From the NCBI RefSeq assembly GCF_004698125.1, contig NZ_ML214297.1:496001-560000 (forward strand): DNA of 64,000 bases, in the 5' to 3' direction. Below are positions 43,810 to 52,473 of the stretch, one piece after another. The stretch's first letter is position 1. Each line of letters opens with the position of its first letter. The position numbers and the translations under genes were made by a program. The stretch comes from Halosimplex halophilum (GTDB taxonomy: Archaea; Halobacteriota; Halobacteria; Halobacteriales; Haloarculaceae). The notes under the pieces are model-generated. The model made no database searches, had not been told where the DNA came from, and saw only the letters and a program-made list of their open reading frames with translations.

Positions 43810-44203
43810 GTACACGGGAGCGGCCGGAACCGCCTTAAGATTGGCCTTCCGCCCCATCGGTCTGCCGCCCGTGGTTTCCCGGTCGCTGCGTTCTCTGTGG
43901 GCGCCGGGACGAGAGACACGAGCGAAAACGGTCAGTGCCGGAGATGTTGACTGTCCAGTACGGGCGGTAGCGGTTGCGGTGAGCGGTCGCGGTGCGGTCG
44001 GCGTGCGCTGTCGAGCGTGCCCGCCGCCTGGCGGGCCGCTCGAAATAGCCGCGCGAGGTCTTCGTGAACTGTGTGAACGAAGGCTCGCCGGAGCGTGCTC
44101 CGACGGTGGATGAGCGACGCCAGGAGCGAATCGACTTGCACATCGAACCGAACGCCCCCAGCGAAGACCCGGTTCTCATGTGCGTGGCGCCGCACGTGAC
44201 GGT
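43810..44203. other. Non-coding divergent region containing a dispersed repeat
   Basis: It contains a 37-bp element (43973-44009) that recurs at 62336-62372, and a small inverted repeat, CTTCGT-N11-ACGAAG, near 44059-44081. No frame here looks like a real gene; the frames that cross it are arginine-rich antisense type. Confidence 0.5.
43973..44009. repeat. Dispersed 37-bp repeat, copy 1
   Basis: The segment beginning GTTGCGGTGAGCGGTCGCGG matches 62336-62372 at 35 of 37 positions, differing at positions 6 and 32. Weaker similarity continues on the left, with CAGTA a short way upstream in both copies. Both copies are intergenic. Confidence 0.65.
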
Positions 44204-44761
44204 ATGGACAGCGGTCGCGCGAAGGGGTTCGTCGCCCTCGCCTTCGGCCTCGGCGTCGCCGTGCTCTGGGCGGCGGTCGCGGGAGTCGTGCCCCCGAGCG
44301 GGGGCGTCGCCGCGGTGGTCTTGTTCGGGACGGCGCTGGGGGTCGCCACGGGGCCGGTCGCGCGGGCGGAGCGGCGCCTGGCATCGGGGCTCGCCGCTGG
44401 ACTGGCCGCGCTCGTCGCGGCCGTCGCCGTCGAACCGCTGGCCGGCGTTCCGCTGCCCGACATCGGCGTCCTCGGTCCGTACACCTACCTCGCGACCGAA
44501 CTCGTGTTCGGGTCGCTCGCGCTGGGGCTGCTCGTCCGCGCGGGCCGGGCGGCGCTACGGCGCGCGGCCGTGACCGTCGCCGTCGTCTACCCGCTGGCGT
44601 ACGTCTGGGACTGGTACACGCTGGCGGTCGGGGTGTTCGCCATCCCGCTGCGGACCGGCGTCGAGTTCGTCGGGATCCCGGTCGAGGAACACCTGTTCAT
44701 GCTCGTCGTCCCGGCGCTGGTGCTGGGGATCCACGAGACGCTCCACGACCGGTCGGAGTGA
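44204..44761 (+). CDS. Lycopene cyclase-like integral membrane protein
   Basis: A 185-residue protein with about five to six membrane helices. The segment YVWDWYTLAVGVFAIPLRTG followed by VGIPVEEHLFML (about 130-163) matches the archaeal/actinobacterial CrtYc/CrtYd-type lycopene cyclase domain, including the PVEE acidic motif. Such domains cyclise lycopene ends or, in haloarchaea, occur in related carotenoid enzymes. It is a single-domain protein, about half the length of the fused haloarchaeal cyclases, and its substrate is uncertain. Confidence 0.75.
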   Translation: MDSGRAKGFVALAFGLGVAVLWAAVAGVVPPSGGVAAVVLFGTALGVATGPVARAERRLASGLAAGLAALVAAVAVEPLAGVPLPDIGVLGPYTYLATELVFGSLALGLLVRAGRAALRRAAVTVAVVYPLAYVWDWYTLAVGVFAIPLRTGVEFVGIPVEEHLFMLVVPALVLGIHETLHDRSE

Positions 44762-44807
44762 CGGGGCGGACCGTCGGGGCGCTTCGACGGAGACCGAGAC
44801 CCGCCGC

Positions 44808-45179
44808 TCAGACGAGGTTGTCGTCGTCGAAGACGAACGCCGAGACGTGGGAGGCGAGCCGCCGGGCGTCGTCCTCCGTCTCGGCGTGGAGTTCGCCGGC
44901 GACGTGGCCCGTCTCGCCGCCGACCCCCTCCGTCTGGGAGTCGGGGTCGACGCGGACGGAGTAGGAGCGCAGCGAGCGGACGTGCTCGCGGAGCCGCCTG
45001 AGCGCCCGCTCGGAGAGCTGGCCGTCGAGGTGCTGGAGGTCGTAGCGGACCACGTAGCCGCGCTCGCCTTCGCGGACGGCGACGACGGGGAGCCCGCGGT
45101 CGGCGCAGCGGTCCCACAGCGACCGCCCCTCCGCCTTGGTCTCGTAGGTCGGCACGTTCGACGGCGCCAGTTGGTCCAT
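44808..45179 (-). CDS. Conserved hypothetical protein
   Basis: A 123-residue soluble protein, MDQLAPSNVPTYETKAEG..., with VVRYDLQHLDGQLSERALRRLREHVRSL centrally (about 43-70) and a C-terminal helix before FVFDDDNLV. No domain is recognised and no cysteine or metal motifs stand out. It is preceded by a short gap and then the MFS gene on the other strand. Confidence 0.65.
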   Translation of the reverse strand: MDQLAPSNVPTYETKAEGRSLWDRCADRGLPVVAVREGERGYVVRYDLQHLDGQLSERALRRLREHVRSLRSYSVRVDPDSQTEGVGGETGHVAGELHAETEDDARRLASHVSAFVFDDDNLV

Positions 45180-45303
45180 CGCCCGGAGGTAGGGCCGCGA
45201 GACGTTTCTACGTTCCGCAGGCGAATGTCGGCCCGAGTGTCAGACCGGTTACTTCAACGGCGTTCAGGGAAACGTCAAGTCCGCGCCGTCCGACGGACCG
45301 ACC

Positions 45304-46623
45304 GTGCGCGTCGACCTGTCGGACCCGCGGGCGCTGATCCGCCGCTACTACCTCTTCCAGGCGCTGGCGGCGGTCGGGTTCGTCTCCCCGGTCTTCGCGC
45401 TGTTCGTCCTCCGCGATCTGACGTACCCGCAGTACGGGACGCTGAGCGCGGTCTACTCGCTGGTGCTGGTCGGTGGCGAGATCCCGACCGGGTACGTCGG
45501 CGACCGCGCTGGCCGCCGGGACACGCTCGTCGCGAGCAAGATCGCGATGGCCGCCTCGCTGCTCGGGTTCCTCCTCGTGGATTCGTTCGCCTCCTACCTC
45601 GTCGTCTACGTGCTCTGGGGGGCCGGGGTCGCCCTGTCGTCTGGGACGGGCGGCGCCTGGCTCTACGAGGTGCTCGAATCGACCGTCGGCGAGGAACAGT
45701 TCACGACCGTCCGCGGCCGCGGCCAGTCGATCGCCCGCTGGAGTTCCGCGGTGACGACCGTCGTCGGCGCCGTCCTCTACGGGGCCGACCCCCGGGCGCC
45801 GTTCCTCGCGGCGGGCGCGCTCATGCTCGTCGGTGCGGGCGTGGTCGCCACGCTCCCCCGCACGGAGCAGTTCGAGGCCGGCGAGACGGCCGGCCCGTCG
45901 GTCCGCGACGCGCTCCCGCTGCTGCGCGACCGCCTCGCCCGCCCGCCGCTGCGGTCGTTCGTCGCCTTCGCCGCGCTCGTCTTCGGCGCCGTCGGCGCCG
46001 GCAACCAGTACGTCCAGCCGATCGCCGTCGCGGTCGTCGAGGGGGTCGACTTCGCAGCGCTCCCGGTCGTCGGCGGCGTCGTGGGGACGGTCGGGACCGC
46101 ATCGCTCCCGGTCGATGTTCCGGTGTCGGCGGCGACCGGACTGGGACCGCTGTACGCGAGTTTCGCCCTCGTCGCGGGCGTCGTCAGCTACTACGCGGGG
46201 CCGATCGAGGCGCGGTTCGGCCTCTCGCGCGTCCTCGCGGGGGCCGCGGTCGTCCTCGTCGCCGCGACGCTGGTCCCGCTCGCGGTCCCGCTGGCGGCGT
46301 TCGCGACGTTCTACCTGCTCCGTGCGGTCCACTACCTGCTCCGCCCGATGGTCGAGGGCCACGTCAACGACCGGGTCGAGAGCGTCGGACGGGCGACGGT
46401 GCTGTCGGCCGTCTCGATGGTCGTCGGCCTCGCGCGGACGCCGTTCGTCGTCCTCGCCGGCGTCGCGGCGGGCGCTCGCGGGCCGGTCGCCGCCTACGGC
46501 GCGCTCGGCGCGTTGCTGGTCGTGACGGCCGTCCCGCTCGTCCTCCTGGGCTCGCCGTTCCCCGACGAGGACGCGGCGGCCGCAGGTGACGACGAGGAAA
46601 CCGACGGCGGCGCGCCGAACTGA
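45304..46623 (+). CDS. Major facilitator superfamily transporter
   Basis: A 439-residue protein from GTG 45304 with about 12 predicted membrane helices. The loop between helices 2 and 3 contains GYVGDRAGRRDTL (about 64-76), the MFS motif A (GxxxDRxGRR). The substrate is not predictable; family members export drugs or move metabolites. It ends within one base of the 46623-46704 inverted repeat. Confidence 0.9.
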   Translation: MRVDLSDPRALIRRYYLFQALAAVGFVSPVFALFVLRDLTYPQYGTLSAVYSLVLVGGEIPTGYVGDRAGRRDTLVASKIAMAASLLGFLLVDSFASYLVVYVLWGAGVALSSGTGGAWLYEVLESTVGEEQFTTVRGRGQSIARWSSAVTTVVGAVLYGADPRAPFLAAGALMLVGAGVVATLPRTEQFEAGETAGPSVRDALPLLRDRLARPPLRSFVAFAALVFGAVGAGNQYVQPIAVAVVEGVDFAALPVVGGVVGTVGTASLPVDVPVSAATGLGPLYASFALVAGVVSYYAGPIEARFGLSRVLAGAAVVLVAATLVPLAVPLAAFATFYLLRAVHYLLRPMVEGHVNDRVESVGRATVLSAVSMVVGLARTPFVVLAGVAAGARGPVAAYGALGALLVVTAVPLVLLGSPFPDEDAAAAGDDEETDGGAPN

Positions 46624-46704
46624 TACGGATTATTGCAAGTCATTCCGGGATCGACCGCATGCAGTCGTGCGGTTGACCCGGGAAACGCTTGCAATAATCC
46701 GTAT
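46623..46704. repeat. 82-bp imperfect palindrome between convergent genes
   Basis: The terminal arms ATACGGATTATTGCAAG and CTTGCAATAATCCGTAT are perfect 17-bp inverted repeats. Inside them CCGGG/CCCGG and TCGACCGCA/TGCGGTTGA also pair, so nearly the whole element folds into one hairpin with a short loop at 46660-46667. It fills the 84-bp gap between the MFS stop and the aminotransferase stop. It may be a bidirectional terminator or a miniature inverted-repeat element. Confidence 0.75.
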
Positions 46705-46707
46705 GAA

Positions 46708-47829
46708 TCAGGCCACCGCGTCGTAGGCGTCGTCCATGACCTCCAGGGCCTCCTTCAGCGTCTCGACGTTGACGGCGTAGGAGATGCGGGCGTAGCCCTC
46801 GCCGTGCTCGCCGAAGGCGTCGCCGGGGACGACGACGACCCCGCGGTCGATCACCTCGTCGACGAACCCCTCCGGTACTTTGGGCATCGCGTAGAACGCG
46901 CCCTTCGGCGTCGGACACTCCAGCCCGATGTCCGCGAGGCCGTCGAGCAGCACGTCGCGGCGCTGTTCGAAGGCCTCGACCATCTCGTCGACGGGGTCCT
47001 GCGGGCCGGTCAGCGCGGCCTCGCCGGCGTGCTGGGCGGCGGCGGTCGCGCAGGCCTGGCCGTACTGGTGGACGCGCAGCATCCGTTCGATCCGGCGGTT
47101 CGAGCCGGTGACCCAGCCCAGCCGCCAGCCCGTCATCGAGTAGGTCTTCGAGCAAGCGCTCACGGCGACGACGTTGTCCGTCTCGGCGAACTCCAGCGGC
47201 GAGCGGTGCTCGCCCTCGAAGACGATGTGCTCGTAGACCTCGTCGGAGATGCAGAGCACGTCGTGCTCGTCGGCGATCCGGGCGAACTCGCGCATGTCCT
47301 CGGGCGACTGGACTGCGCCGGTGGGGTTGGCGGGACTGTTGACGACGAAGGCGGCGGTGTCGTCGGTGATCGCCTCCTCGACCGTTTCGGGAGCCATCGT
47401 CAGGTCGTCGCGCAGCGGGACCGGCTTCGGCTCGCCGCCGGCGATGTGCGTCAGCGCCTCGTAGGAGACGAACCCGGGGTCGGGGAAGACCACTTCCTCG
47501 CCGGGGTCGACGTGGGCCTCCAGCGCGATGTGCAGCGCCTCGCTCCCGCCGGCGGTGGCGATGACGTCATTCGGGTCCACGTCGATGCCGCGGTCCTCGG
47601 CGTAGCGGCCCGCGATGGCTTCCCGCAGCGACTCGGTGCCCTTGTTGGAGGTGTACTCGTCGGCCTCCCCCGCGCGGATGGCCTCGATGGCGCCCTCGCG
47701 GGCGTGCTCGGGCGTCGGGAAGTCCGGCTGGCCCAGGCCGAGGTTGATCGCGTCCTCGCCGGCGGCCTCGAAGACCTCGCGAATGCCGCTGATCGACACC
47801 TGCTCGACGCGTCGAGAGAACTCCGTCAT
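46708..47829 (-). CDS. Class I/II pyridoxal-phosphate aminotransferase
   Basis: A 373-residue enzyme of the aspartate/aromatic aminotransferase type I fold. The PLP lysine is K228 in SACSKTYSMTGWRLGW; NPTGAV (168-173), SDEVYEH (195-201) and a late RISYA arginine site are present. It transfers amino groups between amino acids and 2-oxoacids, probably aspartate or a similar substrate. ATG 47829 gives MTEFSRRVEQV. Confidence 0.93.
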   Translation of the reverse strand: MTEFSRRVEQVSISGIREVFEAAGEDAINLGLGQPDFPTPEHAREGAIEAIRAGEADEYTSNKGTESLREAIAGRYAEDRGIDVDPNDVIATAGGSEALHIALEAHVDPGEEVVFPDPGFVSYEALTHIAGGEPKPVPLRDDLTMAPETVEEAITDDTAAFVVNSPANPTGAVQSPEDMREFARIADEHDVLCISDEVYEHIVFEGEHRSPLEFAETDNVVAVSACSKTYSMTGWRLGWVTGSNRRIERMLRVHQYGQACATAAAQHAGEAALTGPQDPVDEMVEAFEQRRDVLLDGLADIGLECPTPKGAFYAMPKVPEGFVDEVIDRGVVVVPGDAFGEHGEGYARISYAVNVETLKEALEVMDDAYDAVA

Positions 47830-48021
47830 ACTCCCACGGCGGGCGCGCTCCCCGATAACTGTTGAGGGTCCCGCCGTCGCGGCCGCCGGTGGGCGCGCGG
47901 CCGCCGCCACCGGCGACCGGCGCACCGCGGAGAACCGATCAACCATCGAAACATTCCCACGCGGAAACCGGAATTCCGGGTATCAGCAGGTTTATCCGCG
48001 TTCTGTCGCAACGAGCGGCGT

Positions 48022-48669
48022 ATGCACACACGGCAGACACTCCCGACGCTGGCGGTCCTCGTCCTGACGGTGACGGCGGGCTGTGGGTTCATCACCGGCC
48101 AGAGCGCGCTGGCGTTCAGCGCCTCGCCGGCGACCGCGAGCGACGCCGCGCTCTCGGAGACGGGCTACGAGGAGCGGGCCGTCACGAACGCGACGGTCAC
48201 GCGCAACTTCAGCGCCGCCGGCCAGACCCGGCAGGTCGAGGTGACCAACCGGCAGGCGCGCTACGAGCGGGCGGTCGACCTCGGCCCGCTGGGCTCCCAG
48301 CGGGCGGCCGTGTTCGTCACCTTCGCCAGCCCGGAGGTGGAGGTGGCCACCCGGACGTTCAACCCCATCTCCGACATGTCCACCCGCGAGGTGCTCCGGC
48401 AGTTCGAGTCCCAGTACGAGGGCCTGAGCGTGGGCGACCACGTCGAGAACCGCAGCGTGCGCGCGCTCGGGAGCCAGCGCACCCTCGAACAGTTCGAGGG
48501 GACCGCGACGCTCTCCGGGAGCGAGGTCGACGTGTACGTCCACGCCGCGAAGTTCAGACACGAGGGCGACTACGTCGTCGCCGTCGGCATCTACCCCCAG
48601 CGACTCGACGGCGAGGCCGAGAACGTCGTCACCCTCACCGAGGGCCTCGAACACGACGGCGAGGACTGA
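48022..48669 (+). CDS. Secreted lipoprotein of the DUF6517-like family
   Basis: A 215-residue exported protein: hydrophobic signal (about 8-19) and lipobox TVTAGC with Cys21. The mature part is soluble and beta-rich, including NATVTRNFSAAG and QVEVTNRQARYERAVDL. Several N-x-S/T sites fit an extracellular location. It matches haloarchaeal DUF6517-like proteins of unknown function. A TATA-like ggtttatccg lies about 30 bases upstream. Confidence 0.8.
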   Translation: MHTRQTLPTLAVLVLTVTAGCGFITGQSALAFSASPATASDAALSETGYEERAVTNATVTRNFSAAGQTRQVEVTNRQARYERAVDLGPLGSQRAAVFVTFASPEVEVATRTFNPISDMSTREVLRQFESQYEGLSVGDHVENRSVRALGSQRTLEQFEGTATLSGSEVDVYVHAAKFRHEGDYVVAVGIYPQRLDGEAENVVTLTEGLEHDGED

Positions 48670-48773
48670 CCGACTGGCCGCCTCCCGTTTTCCCGCCCCC
48701 AGCAGTCCTGCACGAGCGACAGCGCCGTGACGGTCGCCGGGATCCGGAGCGGCCGTCCGGGCTCGCCGTGTGC

Positions 48774-49190
48774 TCACCGTCCGGACCGCCGGAGCGCGTC
48801 GAACAGGACCGTCCACGCGAGCGCCGACAGCCCCACGTCCCGGACGAGCACGTCGACGAAGAAGCCGCCCTCGACGACCGCGGCGACGGCGAGGTAGGCC
48901 GTCGTGGCCGACAGCGAGACGGCCGCGACGCCGGCGGCGAAAGCGGTCGCCCTGTCGGCGACGATCGCCGCGCCGAACCCCACCTCCAGGACGCCGTTGA
49001 CGAGCATGAACGTCACCGGCGAGACGACCAGCCACGGCGCCAGCCAGCCGGTGACGTACGCCGCCCACACGCCCGGCGCGAGCAGTTTGTGGACGCCGGC
49101 GAGCAACACCATCGCGCCGAGGCCGACGCGGGCGACCGACAGCGGTGCCGGCGTGTAGTCGGCGAGTCGAGCCGCTGTCGTCCGTGACAT
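48774..49190 (-). CDS. DoxX-like membrane protein
   Basis: A 138-residue protein with about four membrane helices and the DoxX-type opening RVGLGAMVLLAGVHKLLAPG (about 21-40). DoxX relatives associate with terminal oxidases or redox systems, but many stand-alone members have unknown function. It has no neighbouring respiratory gene. Confidence 0.82.
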   Translation of the reverse strand: MSRTTAARLADYTPAPLSVARVGLGAMVLLAGVHKLLAPGVWAAYVTGWLAPWLVVSPVTFMLVNGVLEVGFGAAIVADRATAFAAGVAAVSLSATTAYLAVAAVVEGGFFVDVLVRDVGLSALAWTVLFDALRRSGR

Positions 49191-49283
49191 ACCCGGGCGA
49201 TAGGGACGCGTCGACTAATGGGCACCGGCGGCGCCGGCGGGTTCCTGCGACCACTTTACCGCGACCGCCTTACCGCGACCACC

Positions 49284-49491
49284 CTACCGCGACAGCAACA
49301 CCATCACCGCACCGCCGCCGCCGACGCTCACTCCCGTCGGCGCCGGCGGTCTCACACAACCGCCCTACCGCGATAGCAACACCATCACCGCACCGCCGCC
49401 GCCGACGCTCACTCCCGTCGGCGCCGGCGGTCTCACACAACCGCCCTACCGCGATAGCAACACCATCACCGCACCGCCGCCGCCGACGCTC
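49284..49491. repeat. 81-bp tandem repeat spanning the thiolase 3' end
   Basis: Units start at 49284, 49365 and 49446 (period 81 bp); the third is partial and merges with the thiolase coding end. Copies 2 and 3 are identical over the shared part, and copy 1 differs by about one base (gacagc versus gatagc). Each unit carries the codons for the last ~14 residues of thiolase and a stop. A shorter 14-bp array (TACCGCGACnnCC type) precedes the first unit. It is clearly a recent duplication. Confidence 0.85.
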
Positions 49492-50609
49492 ATCCCCACA
49501 ACTCCGAGATCGTGGTCCTCCCGAACCATCGCGTGGGCGGTCGTCGTCGCCAGGATCCCGCCGCTGGCGCCGATGGGGTGGCCCAGCGCCACCGCGCCGC
49601 CGAGCGGGTTCAGCCGCTCCTCCGGGATCCCGAGCCTGTCCCGCACGTAGACCGTCTGGGCGGCGAACGCCTCGTTGACCTCGTAGTGGTCCACGTCGTC
49701 GACGGCCAGGTCGTTTCGCGCCAGTAGCTTCTCGATGGCGTCGCCGACGGCCTGGGAGAACTCCGCGGGGTCGCGGTAGGCGACGGCGTAGTCCTCGACG
49801 TGGACCATCGGCCCGAGCCCGTGTTCCTCGGCGGCCTCCGCGCTGGCGAGGACGACGCCGCCGGCCCCGTCCGCCAGCTTCGAGGCGTTGCCCGGCGTGA
49901 TGGTTCCGTCCTCGCGGAACGCCGCGGGCAGCCCCCTGAGCCGGTCCAGCGAGGTGTCGGCCCGCGGCCCCTCGTCGGTGGTGACGAGCCGGTCGTCGAC
50001 CTCGACCGGGACGAGTTCCTCGTCGAAGCGGCCCTCCTCGATCGACTCGGCCGCGCGGCGGTTGCTCCGCAGCGCGTAGCGGTCCTGGGCCTCGCGGGTG
50101 ATGTCGTGAGCCTCGGCCAGCCGCTCGGTGAGTTCGCCCATGTGGGCGTCGTAGCCCACGTCCCACAGCGCGTCGAAGATCATCGAGTCGACCAGCTCGG
50201 TGTTGCCGTGACGACGGCCCTCGCGCAGCTCCCGGAGGAGGTACGGCGCGTTCGACATCGACTCCATCCCGCCGCCGACGGCGATGTCGACCCGACCGGC
50301 CGCGATGCGGTCCGCGGCGAGCGTGATGGCGCGCAGTCCCGACCCGGACGCCTCGTTGACGGTCGTCGCCGGCGTGTCATCGGGGAGCCCCGCCCGCGTG
50401 ACCGCCTGCCGCGCGGGGACCTGTCCGACGCCCGCCTGGACGGCGTTGCCCAGCCCGACCCAGTCGATATCCCCGGCGTCGACGCCGGAGCGGTCGACCA
50501 GGTCCTCCAGCACCGTCGCGCCCAGCTCCGGCGCGCGCACGTCCGACAGCGACCCGAGCATCGCGCCGTGGGCGGTCCGCGATCCGTCGACTATCACTAC
50601 GTCTGTCAT
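49446..50609 (-). CDS. Thiolase-family protein with serines in place of catalytic cysteines
   Basis: A 387-residue thiolase-fold protein. The first catalytic position, normally C in VNxxCGSG, is S88 (VNEASGSG), and the C-terminal CIGGG position is S374 (MSVGGGG). H344 in GHPIGASG and the NEAF motif are kept. It may therefore be a haloarchaeal-type ketothiolase with an altered nucleophile or a divergent, perhaps degradative, acyl-CoA enzyme. From memory, haloarchaeal ketothiolases with a Ser-based triad have been described. Its 3' end is repeated in the adjacent 81-bp array. Confidence 0.85.
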   Translation of the reverse strand: MTDVVIVDGSRTAHGAMLGSLSDVRAPELGATVLEDLVDRSGVDAGDIDWVGLGNAVQAGVGQVPARQAVTRAGLPDDTPATTVNEASGSGLRAITLAADRIAAGRVDIAVGGGMESMSNAPYLLRELREGRRHGNTELVDSMIFDALWDVGYDAHMGELTERLAEAHDITREAQDRYALRSNRRAAESIEEGRFDEELVPVEVDDRLVTTDEGPRADTSLDRLRGLPAAFREDGTITPGNASKLADGAGGVVLASAEAAEEHGLGPMVHVEDYAVAYRDPAEFSQAVGDAIEKLLARNDLAVDDVDHYEVNEAFAAQTVYVRDRLGIPEERLNPLGGAVALGHPIGASGGILATTTAHAMVREDHDLGVVGMSVGGGGAVMVLLSR

Positions 50610-50729
50610 GTGTCAACAGTTCGCGCGGCTCCGTCATCGGTGTTTCCCCGGAGTGACCGGAACCGCCGTCAACGGGCGAGACGCTTCGAGAACAGGAGTC
50701 GCGGTCGAGAAGCGGCCGAACGCCGCCAG

Positions 50730-50885
50730 TCACTCCTCCTCGGCGGCCTCGCGCAGGTCGGACAGATGGGTCCGGACGACCCGGAGGGTCGCGTCGGCGT
50801 CGGCGTAGCCGTCGTCGTACTCGGAGAGCGCTGCGTCGGTCTTCTCGAGGAACTCCTCGACTGCCGCGTACAGGTCGTCGGACAT
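50730..50885 (-). CDS. Small acidic helical protein
   Basis: A 51-residue acidic protein (MSDDLYAAVEEFLEKTD... to REAAEEE) predicted to be two amphipathic helices. It has no known function and possibly forms coiled-coil dimers. The ATG at 50885 is the natural start, since the longer frames on this strand are not protein-like. Confidence is moderate because of the small size. Confidence 0.6.
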   Translation of the reverse strand: MSDDLYAAVEEFLEKTDAALSEYDDGYADADATLRVVRTHLSDLREAAEEE

Positions 50886-51006
50886 ATCCCCTGTTCCGGC
50901 CGGCGGGCGGATAAATACCCGAGAACCGACCACGGGACTGCCGGACCGTGGGACTCCGTCCCGAACGGGGGCAAGCGCTTTTCCGCTGGCCGGGCCCCAT
51001 CGGAGT

Positions 51007-51621
51007 ATGTCCGATCTGTTCCCCGAGCGCGTCGAGACCGAGCGGCTCGTCCTCGAAGCGGCGACGACGGAGACCGTCGACCCGCTGGACCTGTACGAAC
51101 ACGTCCGCGAGGGCGCACCGCACGTCGACGAGGTGACCGAGTACGTCACGTGGGACCCCCACGAGACGCCCAGAGAGACCGCGGAGTTCCTCGAACTCGT
51201 GACCGACGAGCGCGAGAACGACGAGGGCGCGACCTACGTGGTCCGGCCGAAACCCGGCGAGGACGGCGCCGGGGAGCTCGCCGGTCTCTCGGGCATCAGC
51301 GTCGACTGGGACCGGAAGACGGCGACGTTCGGCGTCTGGTTCCGCAAGCGCTTCTGGGGCCGGGGCTACTCCGGCGAGCGCGCGGCGGCGCTCATGGGGG
51401 TCGCGTTCGACCGGCTCGACCTCGACGCCGTCGTCGTCTGCGTCCACGCGGGCAACGAGAAGTCCCGGACAGCGGTCTCCCGGTACGTCGAGGCCCACGG
51501 CGGCCACCACGAGGGCCTGCTCCGGAACTTCGAGGTGAACCAGGACGGCTCCGTCGCCGACGTACACCGGTTCACCGTCACCGCCGCGGAGTACCGGGCG
51601 GCGACCGACGACGGCGAATAA
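51007..51621 (+). CDS. GNAT N-acetyltransferase of the RimJ/RimL type
   Basis: A 204-residue protein with the RimJ/L opening ERVETERLVLEAA, a VWFRKRFWGRGYSGERAAAL acetyl-CoA motif (about 110-129) and NEKSRTAVSRYVEAHGG (about 150-166). It acetylates an amino group on a protein, antibiotic or small molecule; the target cannot be deduced. ATG 51007 follows a short AT-poor gap. Confidence 0.9.
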   Translation: MSDLFPERVETERLVLEAATTETVDPLDLYEHVREGAPHVDEVTEYVTWDPHETPRETAEFLELVTDERENDEGATYVVRPKPGEDGAGELAGLSGISVDWDRKTATFGVWFRKRFWGRGYSGERAAALMGVAFDRLDLDAVVVCVHAGNEKSRTAVSRYVEAHGGHHEGLLRNFEVNQDGSVADVHRFTVTAAEYRAATDDGE

Positions 51622-51732
51622 TGGGCCGCGAGAGGGAGTAGTAGGCAACCGCGAGAGCGATCGCGACTCGGCGACCTCGGCGACTTCGGCGGTGCGTCAG
51701 GCATTTGTCGGCCGGGCGCCGAGAGGCGAGCG

Positions 51733-52434
51733 ATGGACCCCGAGTACCGCGACCGGGCGGTCTACCTCGACGGGACGCTCGTCCTCGCGGACACCCACTT
51801 CGGGAAGGGCGAGGCTTCGACCGTCGAGTTCCCCATCGGCGCCGGCGAGGACTGCGTCGGGCGCCTGGAGGAGTTGCTGGACCGCTTCGACCCCGAGGAG
51901 GTCGTCTTCGCGGGCGACGTGTTCCACTCGTTCGACTACGTGCCCGACTCGGCCGAGGCGGCGCTGTCGGGGGTTCGGCGGGCGGTCCGCGAGGCGGGCG
52001 CGCGCCTCGTCGTCGTCGAGGGCAACCACGACACGATGCTCGACGCGGCGTACTCGGGCGAGCTCCACGACGAGTACGAACTCGACACCGACGGCGACGA
52101 GACCGTCGTGGTGACTCACGGCCACGAGGAACCCGATACGCCCGCCGACGCCTACGTCGTCGGCCACGACCACCCGGCAATCGAGATCGAGGGGCAAAAA
52201 CGACCCTGTTTCCTCGTCGGCGACGGCGCCTACCGCCGCTCGGACGTGCTCGTCGTCCCCTCGTTCAACCGCCTCGTCGAGGGCGTCTCGGTCAACGGTC
52301 GGGTCGGGACCGCCCGGCCGGAGCTGTCCCCCGTCGTCACCGGCGTCTCGCAGTACCGACCCGTGGTGTTCGACGCGGAGAGCGAGGAGACGCTGCGGTT
52401 CCCGCCGCTCGGACAGTTCTCGCGGATGCTGTGA
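51733..52434 (+). CDS. Calcineurin-like metallophosphoesterase
   Basis: A 233-residue enzyme with the full metal motif set: D20-x-H22 (LADTHFG), D62 (FAGDVFH), N98-H99-D100 (EGNHD), H129-G-H131 and GHDH (144-147). It resembles small archaeal/bacterial phosphoesterases found near Lhr-type DNA repair helicases elsewhere, though the Lhr gene here is about 26 kb away. The substrate is unknown. A dinuclear metal hydrolysis role is likely. Confidence 0.9.
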   Translation: MDPEYRDRAVYLDGTLVLADTHFGKGEASTVEFPIGAGEDCVGRLEELLDRFDPEEVVFAGDVFHSFDYVPDSAEAALSGVRRAVREAGARLVVVEGNHDTMLDAAYSGELHDEYELDTDGDETVVVTHGHEEPDTPADAYVVGHDHPAIEIEGQKRPCFLVGDGAYRRSDVLVVPSFNRLVEGVSVNGRVGTARPELSPVVTGVSQYRPVVFDAESEETLRFPPLGQFSRML

Positions 52435-52473
52435 CCGAGCCGCCTGCTATCCCGGACGCTCGTCGGACCCGTC

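Noticed and set aside
49270-50166. A 298-codon minus-strand frame through the 81-bp array
   Set aside because: It is an alternative frame of the thiolase gene; its ordered repeats at the end are only the tandem DNA repeat read in another frame.
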